A DNA stretch of 64,000 bases from Rapana venosa (taxonomy: Eukaryota > Mollusca > Gastropoda > Neogastropoda > Muricidae): contig CM054140.1 in NCBI GenBank assembly GCA_028751875.1, positions 7,252,197 through 7,316,196 of the forward strand, read 5' to 3'. Both the position numbers and the translations under genes were made by a program. The notes beneath the pieces were generated by a model, which was not told the DNA's origin, searched no databases, and saw only the letters and a program-made list of their open reading frames with translations. This document shows positions 42,900 through 55,550 of the stretch, in pieces (within the stretch, counting starts at the first letter, position 1; each line of letters begins with the position of its first letter).

Positions 42900-44095
42900 G
42901 TGACTGGTAATTTGGGCTAGGGTCTGGGTTGTTTTTTTGGTGTGCAGTCAGCTTGAAACGAATTCTTTTGAAAAATTTCAGATGTGTGAAGCTAACAGTG
43001 GGTTGTTCTTTACGAAATGTCCCGCTGTAAGACATAGAAGTAGGGGCCATGAAAATATTTTTCTTCTGTACAAAGATAAACAAAGGGTTTGCGAAATCTA
43101 CGAAGCAAGAAGAGAGGGGGTCTAAAAACATCCTTTCACTTACAACTGTAGACAAAAATGGTTAAGAAATGATCACCTAGTCAAATTTGAGGTACGTACT
43201 TAGAATTTCAGCTCTTTCAGACAAACACTGTATTCCTTTTTTTGAATGGGAGAAATGGGTCCAGCCTGTGACAGCAGTGTGAAGGTTGATGAAACGTGAC
43301 GTTGTTTCTTTTGTATTCATGTTCTGTTCCCAGGCAGTACCATGTTGAATTGTACACAGGATTTGTACCTGTTGGCTTTGTTCCTGTTCGTGTCAGAAAA
43401 ATTCCATCTGAATAATAGCAAAAAACAAATGTTTGGAAACCAACACCAAAACAACAACAAAGACGATGGGATGGGGTAGCTCAGTGTGTACACATGTGTG
43501 TGTGTGTATGTGTGTGTCTGTACATAATGGCATGCTATATAAACGAACGAATGAATGAATCTATGATTTATATATAAAGCACATAACGACCTCCATACCC
43601 CAAAAGAGAAATGGCAGGGCTGCAGAAGAAAAATCTTGGTGCACTTGATGCAGTTGAATTGTCTTTTTGTCATGGGTTCCTTTACATGCGGCTAAATGCA
43701 TGCTACAAAACAGGATATCTGTTTACAAAAATACCGTGATTCAGACTGCTGTCACCTCCTTCTTGTCTATCTTCAGCCGTCTTGGTTCCTTCTCCTGCCT
43801 TTTTTCCCCAGAAATACTTAAAAGACAACAATTCTCCCCCATGTCAAAGTCAGATGCACTGGGCCCGACTTGTCAGGCGCTTAACGGCAGCGCAACGCAT
43901 TTTTGCTCCTATGACCGACAACAGTAGTTGTTGTCTGAGCGTTCGACAAAGAAGAAGGAGAATGAGGGAGGAAAATGAAGTCTTGGAACAGAGTCGAACC
44001 AGAGACTTCTTGCTCCCTTGCTGGGTGCGTGAGGCCACCGTTCCTCCAGAGGTATTGGGTGCCAGTACAGTTGAAGTCAGGGGTGTGTGGGTGCG
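42900..44095. other. Unassigned DNA after DDX24
   Basis: Contains a 62-codon plus-strand frame (42937-43125) and a fragment GGTAGCTCAGTG at 43475 like the tRNA/5S SINE head. Nothing here is supported as a gene. Confidence 0.4.
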
Positions 44096-44640
44096 GTGTA
44101 AAATGTGGGTGCGGTGTAAAATGTGGGTGCGTGAGAATGCCAATGGCACTGTTGTTGTGCATCATATTACATGAATCTGTGGTGCAGTATGTATGATTGT
44201 GGAATACAGAGAGTAAAGAGATGGCCAAGACTTGTGTACTTGTTGGATCTATGTGTGTGTGTGTCAATGTGTGTGTGTGTTCTGAGGAGTAGTGTGTATG
44301 ATTGTGGAATACAGAGAGTAAAGAAATAGCCAAGACTTGTGCACTTGTTCGCTCTGTGTGGTGTGTGTGTGTGTTCTGAGGAGTAGTGTGTATGTGTATA
44401 CTAGTGTGTGTAGATTTGTTTACGTGTGTGTGTGCATGCGTGTGTATCTATCTGTTTTCTGTCCTGAGGAATAGTGTATATTTGTATGTGTACATTTGTG
44501 TACATATCTGTTTGTGTGTGTGTGTGTGTTTTATGTTCTGAGGAGTAGTGTGTATGTGTATACTTGTATGTATACATCTGTGTACATGTACATCATCTGT
44601 GTGTGTGTGTGTGTGTTCAGGATGAGTCTTATCTTACCAA
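44096..44640 (+). repeat. GT-rich tandem repeat, about 110-bp unit
   Basis: TTCTGAGGAGTAGTGTGTAT occurs repeatedly, and GTGGAATACAGAGAGTAAAG occurs twice, separated by (GT)n. Confidence 0.75.
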
Positions 44641-45057
44641 CTAACTATGCCTTGACTTCTCCCTCAACTCCTTGAGGAGTCATTGGGGCGCAGCACTGAA
44701 CTGTCAGCCAGTGTGTCATGGATAGGCAAGCTGAACCTGGCGGAGCTCATCTCTTTCCAAGAAGCTGGTGCATGCTGGGTACCTTCATGCCATCCATCAC
44801 TTCAGCCATAAGTGGCCTTCTCTTCTATGGCAGTCCGAGGAGAGTTTTGACATAATTTTCAAAGACGTTTTGCAATGTATTGCACAGACTTCAGGTTTAA
44901 AAAGCCTTACTTGAAGGACTTTATCAGGGGGAGAGGAATCAACACTGATGTTAACTCTGAAGAAAACTCACATCAAACAGTGGAGACTTGACACCTGCAC
45001 CCTCACTTAACCCTGCTGGTCATTATTCCAACTTGTTAATCACTGAGCTATCCTCTT

Positions 45058-45100
45058 CCCCCCCCCCCCCCCCCCCCCCCCCCCCCACCCCCCCCCCCAC
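45058..45100. repeat. Poly-C tract
   Basis: A 29-base C-run followed by further C-rich sequence. Confidence 0.9.
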
Positions 45101-45186
45101 CACCCCAAACAAACCCTAACAAGATGGAGGCTACCCTGAAAGAAGGAAATCTGGCAGGCAAGTGTCACCTGCCTCCTGCTGTGACT

Positions 45187-45515
45187 TCGGGATAGCCTGG
45201 TGGTTAGAGTGATGTACTCGTGATCTGCTGACCCGGGTTCGATTCTCATTCAAGAGGATTTTTCCTCTGGAGTAACATCATTGCTGACTCCACTCTCCCC
45301 AAAAGTCTTTCAAATGAGGCTATAAACCGAGGTCCTGTGAGCGAATGCACGCAGAACATCTTGCGCACATGTTAAAACCTGTTACACTTTTCGGAAGAGT
45401 AGGCCAATGAGTACTAGTGGGAACAGATGACAAAACTGCGTACACATGGGGGCTGGATGAAAAAAGCACGAGTGCTTATCATGTGCTTTTTCCATTATCC
45501 TCAAAATAAAAGAAT
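45187..45515 (+). mobile_element. SINE, head B with tail 1
   Basis: GGGATAGCCTGGTGGTTAGA, B box GGGTTCGATTCTC, TTTTTCCTCTGGAGTAACAT, core and tail. A good reference copy of head B. Confidence 0.92.
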
Positions 45516-45774
45516 AAAATAGATAAGTAAAAATAAACTTTGAGGTGTCAAGTCAAACGAATCCAGGGAAACAATAGTCTGTCTCTGGCAAAATCTGTCC
45601 ATAAATCATATCCACTCCTAGGCACACAACAAATGTACACCCAGGACTCAAGACAGGAAGAAGAACATGCCTGTGATTGCTTCACAACAGGTAATAAGCT
45701 GTAGTCTGGAAACTACATATTGACAATGTCACCACAACCAGGCGTAGTCTGGATTTGGGATAAAATCACCACCA

Positions 45775-45965
45775 CAAAGCATAGAGTGATGTGTATCTGG
45801 ATTTTGAACAACTTCACCACAACAGCACATGAGGGACCCACTTTTGGATAACGTCACCACAACACATAAGAGGGACCCACTTTTGGATAACGTCACCACA
45901 ACAACACATAAGAGGGACCCACTTTTGGATAACGTCAGTGCAACAACACACAAGAGGGATCTGCC
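45775..45965 (+). repeat. Minisatellite, about 43-bp unit
   Basis: Four units of GAGGGACCCACTTTTGGATA followed by ACGTCACCACAACA. Confidence 0.9.
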
Positions 45966-46203
45966 TGCAGGATGTTGGATAAAGTCACCTTCAAAAACGC
46001 ATTCAGTGATCCACACATTCTTCTTCTTCTTCTTAGGCTATTATTATTATTAGGCCATTATCATTATTGGGTTACCACACAGCAGTACATAGAACGATCC
46101 ACAACTATCTATGCAGAAGGTAGACAAGTTCGTCTGTCATATTCCAAAATTCAAGGCATATGTAAACCCTCCTGAAGTGGAATTGGTACAGCCACCTGGC
46201 AAT

Positions 46204-46206
<3 letters not shown>

Positions 46207-46257
<51 letters not shown>
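46207..46257. repeat. 51-base G homopolymer
   Basis: Uninterrupted G-run between AATATT and TGTATGAC. Confidence 0.97.
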
Positions 46258-46258
<1 letters not shown>

Positions 46259-46794
46259 GTATGACGCAGTGTCTGCGACGTCACCAGTGACTGGACATCA
46301 GGAAAGAGAGTCAAGCAGTCACTAAATTCATCTGAAATATCTATGGGCTGGGACAACTAACCATAATCACAACATGATAACGTCATAATGGTTGCTTTGG
46401 GTTATGCTGTGATAACTTTCACAAAGCCCACATCTGCAGATTGTACACGCATACCCAGGTGTTGTTGGTTTGGGTTTTTTTGCCCCCTTGAAACAAATTT
46501 CTTGAAGTCTTTATAAATACAACAAATGCAATAGCCTAGGGGTTGCTTCCCTTCAGTGAATTTGCCGAGGGGTGGCGTGATTTTGTGGTGTCCTGGGAAG
46601 TTTTTTTGGTCCTTAAAAACTTTTTTTTTCTTCTACTAGATTTTTCATGTTTAAAAAAAAAGTTCCTTTATGGAGGATCCCCCCCCCCCCCCCCCAATTT
46701 TTTAAAATTCTTTCTTTTCGTGGGTTTATTTTTAAAAAGAACTGTGTTTCTGGGAAAATGCTGGCAACGTAAGCTTTTTATGTGTGTGTTGTGT

Positions 46795-47035
46795 GGGTGT
46801 ATTGTATACCACTTTAAGTCACGGCAGATTTCTTTCCATGAAATTCGGGCTGCTCTCCCTAGGGAAAGAGTATTGCTACAAGAGCCGCGTCACCCATTAT
46901 TTTCTTTTCTTTTTCTGTCTGCAACTGTATTTGTTTCCCTATCAGAGTGACTTTTTTCTACAGAATTTTGGCTGGGACAACTCTCCGTTGCCGTGGGTTA
47001 TTTTACATGCGCTAAATAATTATGTGTAACGCGTC
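46795..47035 (-). mobile_element. SINE family C 3' part
   Basis: ATACCACTTTAAGTCACGGC to TTACATGCGCTAAATAATTA in reverse orientation. Confidence 0.85.
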
Positions 47036-47229
47036 ATAGTCAAGTTTTTTTCTCTGATGGTACATTGAATAAGCACTGCAATTGCTTTTTTCATCAAGCC
47101 ATCTATCCCCCCAAAAAAAGAAAAGAAGAAAGATAATAACGATAATGTTTATGCATGCATAGATTAAAAGCCTAAACAATAATAAGCCATACAAATCAAA
47201 CAAAAGAAAACAAATTCTTGTAAAAAAAC

Positions 47230-47335
47230 CAACACCATCCACTCCCCCCCCCCCCCCCAAATAAATACTACCACCAAATCAAACAGACAAAAAATAAAAC
47301 AAAAAAACACCCAACAACAACAAAACAGCAACAAC

Positions 47336-47376
<41 letters not shown>

Positions 47377-47515
47377 CCCGCGCGCGTGTGTGTGTGTGTG
47401 TGAATTGATCTTTGTAAAGGGTGAGAGATCAAGCTTATAAACCTATTAAAAAATGTCGTTCTTCCCCCACAAAAAGCATATAATAACAATACTCCCCCCC
47501 CCCCCCCCCCCCCAA
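47230..47515. repeat. C-runs and (GT)n
   Basis: C-runs near 47245 and 47497 and a GT/GC run at 47338-47400. Confidence 0.85.
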
Positions 47516-47684
47516 TAACAGCGACAACAAATAACAACAAATCCTGCCACAAAGCACAAGAAATAATTAATTATACCAAAGTAAAAGATGCAAGCACATG
47601 CAAACAATATGTACTTTAAAAAAAAGGGAAGAAAAGAGAAAAACAACAACACCTAATTAGTTGTTTGAAATACAAACCGAAGAA

Positions 47685-47935
47685 GGAAGGTGGCAGGGCG
47701 GTTAAGACATTCACCTGCCTAACAAGTAATTTATGAGGTTCTGGGTTAAGGTTCGATTCCCAGCCTTATTCTTCCTTCCCAGTTTGACAGGAAAATCGAA
47801 CAGAACGTAAAAGCCCTTCAAATGAGACTATAAAACCGAGGCCTGGTGTGCCAATGCACTCAGAACATAATTATTATTGCACACACACACGTTAAAAAAA
47901 AAAAAAGACAAACCCTTCTGCCTTGGGGAAGAGTA
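47685..47935 (+). mobile_element. SINE, head A with core
   Basis: GGCGGTTAAGACATTCACCT, B box GGTTCGATTCCCAGCC, core TCAAATGAGACTATAAAACC. The tail is lost. Confidence 0.85.
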
Positions 47936-48790
47936 ATATTTCGTGGGACAACTTCTTAGGTATACAAATTGGACTGGGAATCGGTATCAGCGAACGGTTG
48001 ACAAAGATCGGTAGCCCTGGTGAAATAGGCCTGTGTGATTTTTTTGTCACCCCACATAATATTAACCTGCATAAAGATACTATACAACTTCGCAGAATGC
48101 AAACTGTAATTACCACATTACAGGCGACTGGTGAACAACATAAATTAATCACGGGAAAATTTCCCTCTAAACACCTTCGCGCCATGTCAAGACACTGTGA
48201 CACTGATTAGATAAGGGGACACACACACACACACAAGCGTGACTGTCACTTCCCCCCACCGCAACTACAAAACGACCTTGACATCCGTACAAGGTGAATC
48301 ACTTTACTGCAATGTAGCGTAAGCCTACTATTTTTCACTCAAATCTAGGCCTTAGAGATTTGTTTCCTCTTCACAATCACGGTACAGAGACGGGCTCTTT
48401 GGCTGCAAGATTTACCACAGAGTTGTACAAAGTTACTGTGTTACGTGTAGTGGGTTCAAATCTCACGATGCAGCTGTCTTCACCTGGATGATTTCTAATG
48501 TTGTGACACACGGAAGATGCGACCTTTTTTCAGTTGACAAACTACAGGTACGATCTGTGCTCTGTTTTTTGTCATCGGACGTGTCGACTACCGTTAAGAG
48601 GTCGTAGCTGAGTGGGTTGATTAGAATTATATGTAGACTACCAGGCCCTATTTATTTTGTTCTTTCGATCTTTCTAAAATGTTGTAGAGTTAGGTCGATA
48701 CTCTCTATCGCTACTGTTATACGTGTATGATTCAGAGCAGGCCAGGTGCTCTCTCTCTCTCACGCCCGCGCGCGCGGGCTCTCTCTCTCT
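47935..48790. other. Unassigned DNA with a 95-codon frame
   Basis: A plus-strand frame at 47923-48210 begins inside SINE sequence and has no recognised domain. No splice or promoter evidence. The rest shows nothing I can name. Confidence 0.35.
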
Positions 48791-48799
48791 CTCTCTCTC

Positions 48800-49012
48800 T
48801 CTCACTTTCGGATGAGACTGTAAACCGAGGCCCTGTGTGCGAACGCACGCAGCACATCTTGCGCACACGTTAAATCCTGTTCCGCTTTTCGTAAGAGTAG
48901 GCCTTTGTGTGCCGGTGGGAACAGAATTTACAAAACCGCATACACACGGGGACAGGATGTAAAAAAGCACTTAAGTGCTTATTCCATTATTCTCGATATA
49001 AAAGAATTAAAA
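48800..49012 (+). mobile_element. SINE core with tail 1, headless
   Basis: TTTCGGATGAGACTGTAAAC to TCTCGATATAAAAGAATTAA. The head is replaced by a CT microsatellite. Confidence 0.88.
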
Positions 49013-49017
49013 AAAAA

Positions 49018-49080
49018 TCACTCTCTTGCACTCTCTTCTCTCTCTCTCTCCCCCCCCCCCCCCCTCTCTCACACACACAC

Positions 49081-49149
<69 letters not shown>

Positions 49150-49460
49150 GCATACACACACATACATACTCGCCCTCTCTCTGTGTAAATTTTCTTGAAA
49201 ACATTAGATCCGATTGTCTAAATTGATAGTCCTTACTCGTGGCAAGGGCGGATGAAAAACTGTATGCCAATACTTATCTGTAGGCCTAATAACTGGGAAT
49301 AAAGATTATCAATCAATCAATCAATCAATCAATCGATAACACACATTCTCTCTCCCTCTCTCTCTCTCTCACACACACACACACAGCACACACACACACA
49401 CTCTCTCTCTCACACACACACACACACGCACACACACGCTCGCGCGCGCGCGCGCACTAC
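49018..49460. repeat. CT, CA and GC microsatellites
   Basis: Long (CT)n, (CA)n and CGCGCG runs with (AATC)n at 49311-49335. Confidence 0.92.
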
Positions 49461-49674
49461 CTTGTGAACCTTGTACGGTCTAGGCCTACCTCTAATGTTT
49501 GAGAAGGGAATTATCTAGAAGCCTGCTAACATTGACAGCTTTCACCTTCACAATCACAGTGTACCAGATGGTACACACACACACACACACTCCGCGACGT
49601 GTACTGTGTGTGTGTGCTGGGTTAGGTGCATACGAGCACGCGCTCGCGCGCGTGTATACATGTATGTATGTATA

Positions 49675-49680
49675 AGAGAG

Positions 49681-49736
<56 letters not shown>

Positions 49737-49779
49737 AATCAAATCAAATCAAATCGCATCAAAATTCTGTTATGTATGT

Positions 49780-49839
<60 letters not shown>

Positions 49840-50280
49840 TCAAATCAAATCAAATCAATAATCAAATCATCAACACATCAAAATTCTTTTATGTCAAGGA
49901 TGACGAATCAAACTCATGCTTTTTTTTACATCCAGAGAGAGAGAGAGAGAGGGAGAGGGGAGAGGGAGAGGAGAGGAGGGAGAGAGTGAGAGGGGAGGGG
50001 GGGGTGAAGGGAGGGGACAGGTGGATATAATAATTAAGATCTAAATATGGTTTGGCCAGTTGATACACACACACGCGCGCGCGCTGTTTTCATGCGAGCT
50101 TGCTCGTGCGTACTTATGTGCTCGCAGGCATATGTGCGTGCGCGCTGCGCGCACACACACACACCAACACAACACACAACACACACACACACACACACAC
50201 ACACAACACACTCTCTCCTCTCTCTCTCTCTCTTTCTCTTTCTCTCTCTCTGCTCGCTCTCTCTCTGTCCCTCGCGCAGT
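49675..50280. repeat. GA, TCAAA, CA and CT microsatellites
   Basis: (GA)n blocks alternate with TCAAATCAAATC repeats. A short tail 1 SINE fragment (minus strand) lies at 49880-49936. Confidence 0.9.
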
Positions 50281-50365
50281 ACACCCAGTTAGGCCTTCAT
50301 TGTAATGTGTGCCCACCTTACACGTGCTTCACAAACTGATCAGCCTCCTTCATTGGTAGTTTTCT

Positions 50366-50385
50366 TTCTGTCTCTCTCTCTTCAG
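50366..50385 (+). other. Candidate splice acceptor before the FkbM exon
   Basis: TCTGTCTCTCTCTCTTCAG is a strong pyrimidine-rich acceptor 225 bases before the start codon, implying an upstream 5' UTR exon. Confidence 0.5.
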
Positions 50386-50610
50386 GTCAAAACTCTAGTG
50401 ATGATGGCTGGACACCAAGTCGACCACCCTAAGTAACCGAAACCAGAGACTCACGAAACAAAGCACCCCCCACCCTCCCTTACACCCCCTCCCCTCCCTC
50501 GCCTCTTGCCTTCACCCCTGCCCTCTAACTGACTAGAACTGTACCCAGGGACTGGAAAAAAAAAAAAAAAGACGTCATTACCTGCGTCATAGTCTCGATC
50601 TGACGTGAGG

Positions 50611-51950
50611 ATGGTGACCGTTGAGGAAGAGGGTTCAATGCCGGGTCTACCCACCAGCTACAGCCGCTGCCGTCTCCCACGCCGCCGCTGCTGTCTGTGT
50701 GTCTCTGCTCTGCTGTGTGCTGGCCTAGCCCTGGCCTGCTGCCTCACCTGGCAGTTGTCTTCCCATCCTTTCAGCCCCGACTCCGCGGACACCTGGCTAG
50801 AGCAGGACGACCCCTCTTCTGCCCCCAGGCCTACCTACTCGGACTTCATCGACCCGGACCTGAGTTACCTCCCGCGCATGTTCTACAGTGGAGGGTTGGC
50901 CAGCCGCTCGGCACTGCCCGGTGCCGCCTCCCGGGGACAGAGCATCGGGGGAGGAGGAGGAGGAGGAGACGACGGAGGAGGCCACAGCGTGGTGGTCAAC
51001 GTGACGGTATTCACAGGGCAGGACTGGCAGCAGCAGCACCTCAACTCCTGTGTGCCATTCCACGTCCCTGGAAACCAAACCTTGAGGATTTGCGTGTACG
51101 ATCCCGGGAAGGATCAGATGATCTCCTCGTACCTGAGGGACTACGGGGTGTGGGAGAAGGAGCACGTGGAGGACATGGCCCTGCTGCTTCGCCGGGATGA
51201 CGCCTACCTGGAGAGAGAGAGGGCCAGGCTAAGGGACTGTGGCGGGAGAACGCCGTCTGAGCAGCAGCAGCAGCAGCAGCAGCAGTAACCATGCCCGGGC
51301 TGGTGTTCTCACACCAGGACCTGCCTCAGGCAGACAGGAGGAGGCGGGGGAGCGGCAGAGAGGCTGAGCGTGGTGGACGTGGGGTGTAACGTGGGGGTCT
51401 ACACCCTGGCGGCGGCCAGCCTGGGGCACCGGGTGCTGGCCATAGACCCCGTGCAGCCCAGCCTGCAGCTGCTGCACGCCTCCCTGCGACTGGCGGGGCT
51501 GCGTTCCAGCGTCACCCTGCTGCTGAACGCGCTGTCGGACCACCCGGGGCCTGTGCGGGTCCACGTCAACCCGGCCAACGTGGGCGGGTCCTTCGTCTCC
51601 CACAGGCGCCCGCAGACCCCCCAGCTGCAGAAGGCCCTGCCCACGGTGTGGGCGCTGTGTCTGGACCACCTCGTGCCCTGGGTGCCCTCCCGCCGCCTCT
51701 TGCTCAAGCTGGACATAGAGAGCTGGGAGGCACGCGTCCTGCGCTGTTCCGCGCGCTTCTTCCAGCAGCTGGACGTGCGCGTGGTGCTGATGGAGTGGCT
51801 CTTCCTCAGGAACAGTCGCTCCGGGGCGGAGGTGGTGGACTTCTCCTCCGCAACGGTCTGCTGCCGTACACTGACGGCAGGCAGACCACCATGCTGAGCC
51901 CCGCCAGCCGCTTCTCCTGGCCCGACAACGTCTGGTGGATCAAGCGGTGA
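50611..51950 (+). CDS. FkbM-family methyltransferase, interrupted frame
   Basis: Predicted membrane-anchored S-adenosylmethionine-dependent methyltransferase. The N-terminal part (ATG at 50611) has a basic patch and a hydrophobic segment (CVSALLCAGLALACCLTW, about residues 30-47), giving a type II topology with a lumenal catalytic domain, and possible glycosylation sites NVT and NQT. A CAG run (eight Gln) then meets TAA at 51286-51288. The same frame resumes at 51367 with the SAM-binding motif VVDVGCNVGVYTLAAA and later KLDIESWEARVLR and VVLMEWLF, diagnostic for the FkbM domain. Near 51841 one base seems missing: the expected ending, LLRNGLLPYTDG to WPDNVWWIKR and a stop at 51948-51950, is in another frame. 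The cause is a pseudogene, sequence error, or (less likely) a tiny intron at 51286. The substrate is unknown. Confidence 0.8.
51254..51287 (+). repeat. (CAG)n run in the FkbM coding region
   Basis: Eight CAG codons directly before the in-frame TAA. Confidence 0.9.
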
Positions 51951-52009
51951 GTGACCCCGCCCTCCTGTGGCCCGAGGGGTTAGCACCGTTCCCCCGCGCT
52001 TCTATCCCG

Positions 52010-52201
52010 TGTGTGTGTGTGTGTGCGTGGAAAGTCGTGGGTTCCAATCTGGGTGGTGGTGGTGGTGGTGGCGGCGACTGATCAATCTAGGGTAGTGAGG
52101 GATTTTAATTATAAAAAACAAACCACCACCATTTTCCAGGTTAACTTTAAGTGCAGACTTGCCAGTGCCTTTATTGCCTCTACTCAGTGTATTGAATACA
52201 C

Positions 52202-52235
<34 letters not shown>

Positions 52236-52440
52236 CAGAAGATCAGACTATTCATGTTAAAGACCCCGTCATTCATGTACGTCGGCGTTCTGTAGTTTAC
52301 AGAAACACGAACATTCCCAGCATACATTCGCTGAAGTCGGAATGCGGCTACCTTTAAGGCGGCCAAGAGAGGTCCCATAATTATGCAAAATCTCACCATT
52401 GGTGAACCTCAGAGCTGTAGCCGAGAAACGACCCCCTCCC
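52010..52440 (+). mobile_element. SINE family E with tail 2
   Basis: GTGCAGACTTGCCAGTGCCT, CATGCAGAAGATCAGACTAT, CGAACATTCCCAGCATACAT, then tail 2 (GAAGTCGGAATGCGGCTACC to TCAGAGCTGTAGCCGAGAAA). A (CA)n run has grown inside it. Confidence 0.78.
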
Positions 52441-53150
52441 CTCCTCCAAAAAACCCAAACAAAAACAACAACAAAATCCACAAACAACAAATATTTCTAT
52501 GTTTGTCCATTGTGTTCAAACGATGACCTCCAAAATAGCAGAGGAGGCAGCTGCTGTTTGGGAAATTGGGCAGAAATTTGATTATAGTGGAGATGCCTTG
52601 CCCACAGTACATCCCCACTCTCTCGGCCAAGAGTGCATACAGTCAGCATTGGAGATGTTCTCCAAAGGCCAACCAGCCCCCAGGGCTGCAGCACATAAAG
52701 ACTGTGCAAGTCAAGCCTCCTAGTCAGAGAGTCATAGTCATCACTAAAGACTAAGCTGTAAAGTGGAATTCCATGAATGGGAAAGAAAGCCACTGATCAA
52801 CCAGCCTCTCACTTTGCTGTTGCTCCCAGCGTCAATTGATGGTTTAATCAAGCACTGTGATAAAAGCCCAGGCGCTGAGGGCACAAAACACCACACAAAC
52901 CCGGTGATGGTCTGTGCCCTGGTGAGGGCGGTGAGAGGGGCGTGTGGAGGAGTCTTAACTTTATACACTGTGTGTGACTGTGAGGAGATTTAGAAAAGGG
53001 ACCTACCTGTGCAGGATAGATAATTGTAGGCTGAACACACACACAGTGTGTGTGAAAAAACAACCACCAAATATCTATTATTTTAGAATTATTGTTATTA
53101 CTTAATTTTTTTAAACCTCAACTGTGAGCCTGAAGGGATCCTGCCCAGCA
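52441..53150. other. Unassigned DNA after the FkbM gene
   Basis: Small frames on both strands without recognisable domains; may be 3' UTR of the FkbM gene. Confidence 0.35.
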
Positions 53151-53178
53151 CATGTGTGTGTGTATGTGTGTGTGTTTA

Positions 53179-53301
53179 AATAAAAACAATTGTACATATT
53201 TTTTCCCTTCTAGTATATATATTTAAAGGTAGCTTAATGGAAAAAATAAACCCAAACTAAATGTATGTTGTATTTGATGTACAATCTAGAAATTAAATAA
53301 A
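53179..53301 (+). terminator. Candidate poly(A) signals
   Basis: AATAAA at 53179-53184, 53245-53250 and 53296-53301, about 1.2 kb after the FkbM frame. Confidence 0.35.
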
Positions 53302-53384
53302 AAATGCATGACTTTGACTTGAGCTTTAAAAACTTGTAGTCCAGCAGAAAATGTGATGAAGATTGTAGGGAAACTGTCTGTTAC

Positions 53385-54250
53385 CTGCCTTGTCCCTCCC
53401 CCATCGCCAAAAGCGTCCATTTGATACTTTCAAATCCAACCTCAAAACACACGTATTTTCTACCCCAAATCTTCCCCGTTATCTGTTACTACTTTTCAAT
53501 AGCTACCTTCACTTCCACCACCCAAGCATGTTAAGCTGTAAAATTTTGATTATTCTGATACTTGTGGATGGTTACAGCAAGCCCTTCCATTTGTTTTACA
53601 AGATTTAGCCTAGGCCTATAAAAATCCCATATATTATGATTTCATCAGGTGCATGTAACCTAGCCTAATTTTTGTTATGATGTAGTGTTATCTTATGGGA
53701 AACAGGTTTCCGGGGAGAATCACATTGTAGCCTAGGCTCTAAGCCTAGAAATTTAAAAAAAATATTTTGTAGCCTATCTTTGGTGATGTAGTTGCTTACC
53801 TCTAGATTTATTTCAAAAGGGATTTTATTTTGAAAGTAAGCCTAAATGTCTCAACTAATCATTGCCTAGACACGCTAGGCAAGCCAAATAATGATTTTTT
53901 GAAATTAGACATGATTGGCAATAGGTGTTATTTGTATATATATTTCTTTAAAAAATGTATTATAAGGTGATTGCAAAATGCAAATAATAAATTACATTAA
54001 AACAACATTGTTAGTCAACAATCGTATTAGTAAACATAGAAACAAAACAAACCGTACATGTTTATAATATTTAAAAAATTGTTTTTTTTAATTTTGTGAT
54101 ATAATAGTACAAAAACTAATTATTAGCTTAAAAAATTGCATTTGAAATACAATGCTTATAGTCTCCCTTGCTTACATAGTTTCCACTAGGTGCTAGGCTA
54201 TCTCAGTGATGATGATGATCAGTTTCTTAGCTAGTATGGATATAGGCCTA
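53385..54250 (+). mobile_element. LINE 3' end fragment
   Basis: RPFDTFKSNLKTHVFSTPN is the typical C-terminal end of a LINE polyprotein, followed by an AT-rich 3' region. TCTCCCTTGCTTACATAG to GATCAGTTTCTTAGC near 54160-54230 recurs, diverged, at 63515-63610. Confidence 0.6.
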
Positions 54251-55110
54251 ATCATTTGAACACCAATTTTCTCTTCACACAAAATAGGTAGGTATATTCT
54301 AAAAAGACAAAAACAAAATGTGTGTTTGGGGAGGAGGAGGAGGATATTATAAAAAAAAAAAAAAAAAGAAGTAAATACAGGAGAAACCGATTCACTGGGT
54401 GATTGGCTGAGCAACGCCATATTGGTTTCGGGAATCGTCTGCTTGCAATTCTGATTCAATTTATTTAGGGTAATCACAAACAGAGAGAAAAGGGGTGTGT
54501 GTCAATTAGGCGAAGAGGAAGTTATAATTATATGAGAGGTCAGCTCGTGTGGGCCTCTCTTGCTTTTTTTTCATTTTTTGCTCAGAATTGTACTCTTTTG
54601 GGGTGGCCCCAGGCACTCATGTTGAATGGATGACTTGCTACCACAGTCGCAAAATCGGATAACTCCGCTGGGACGATAATGTAATCTCAAACAAACCCCC
54701 CCCCCCCCGCGAAGATCATTATCTGTTTGACCTCTCTGTGGATTTCAGTTGCCCAGCTAGTTTCTGCTTGAAATAAGTCAACGTCAGAAGGACCCAAAAT
54801 TATATCTTGTAACTGAGCTTTTTGAGGTGGTTCGAGTAGTTTTGACTTGACATACATCTACTACCCCCAAACATCTCGCAGTGTATTTCATTATACATCC
54901 ATTGCATTCAGTCTTTGCTTATCCTGTAGTGTGGAGGTATTGTGTAGCTGTTTATTCACACAACTAACACATTCCTCTCCCATTCAAAAGAACAGCAGCA
55001 ATACCTGGTTACCTCTGAATCACTCTGGACAATGTGAACTGTTGAGATTTCAAGCAGAAAATAGGGTAGGCACTCTGAAATCCACAGAGAGGTCAAAGGT
55101 GAACAACACG
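54250..55110. other. Unassigned DNA
   Basis: Contains a short A-run and a C-run; no gene, RNA or repeat signal recognised. Confidence 0.4.
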
Positions 55111-55117
55111 TGGATCG

Positions 55118-55166
55118 TGTGTCTAGAGGTAACGCACCTGCCTAGAAAGCCAAAAGTCTAGGTTTT

Positions 55167-55226
<60 letters not shown>

Positions 55227-55550
55227 CAGTCCCAGTCTGGGCCCATAACTTTTCCCCTGTCCATCAGACCACGAGTGGTGGTCTGGGTGCTAGTCTTTTG
55301 GACGAGACGATAAACCGAGGTCCCGTGTATTACACATATCTAGCACACTTAAAAGAACCCAGGGCAACAAGAGAGTTGTCCCTGGCAAAATTCTCTAGAA
55401 AAAAGCCACTATGACAGGGAAACAAATACAGTCGCAGACAGGAAAAGAAAAAAAAAAGGGTGGCGCTGGTCTTGTGGTGACGCGCTCTCCCTGGGGACAG
55501 CAGCCCGAATTTCAGGAAGAGAAATCTGCCGTGACTTAAAGTGGTATACA
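55118..55550 (+). mobile_element. SINE family C, copy 2
   Basis: GTGTCTAGAGGTAACGCACC, TTTTGGACGAGACGATAAAC, AAGAGAGTTGTCCCTGGCAA, CCGTGACTTAAAGTGGTATA. A (GT)n run has expanded inside it at 55169-55222. Confidence 0.9.

Noticed and set aside
42937..43125. 62-codon frame with several Cys
   Set aside because: No start, splice or domain evidence; noted only as unassigned DNA.
47923..48210. 95-codon frame
   Set aside because: Begins inside a SINE and shows no family resemblance.
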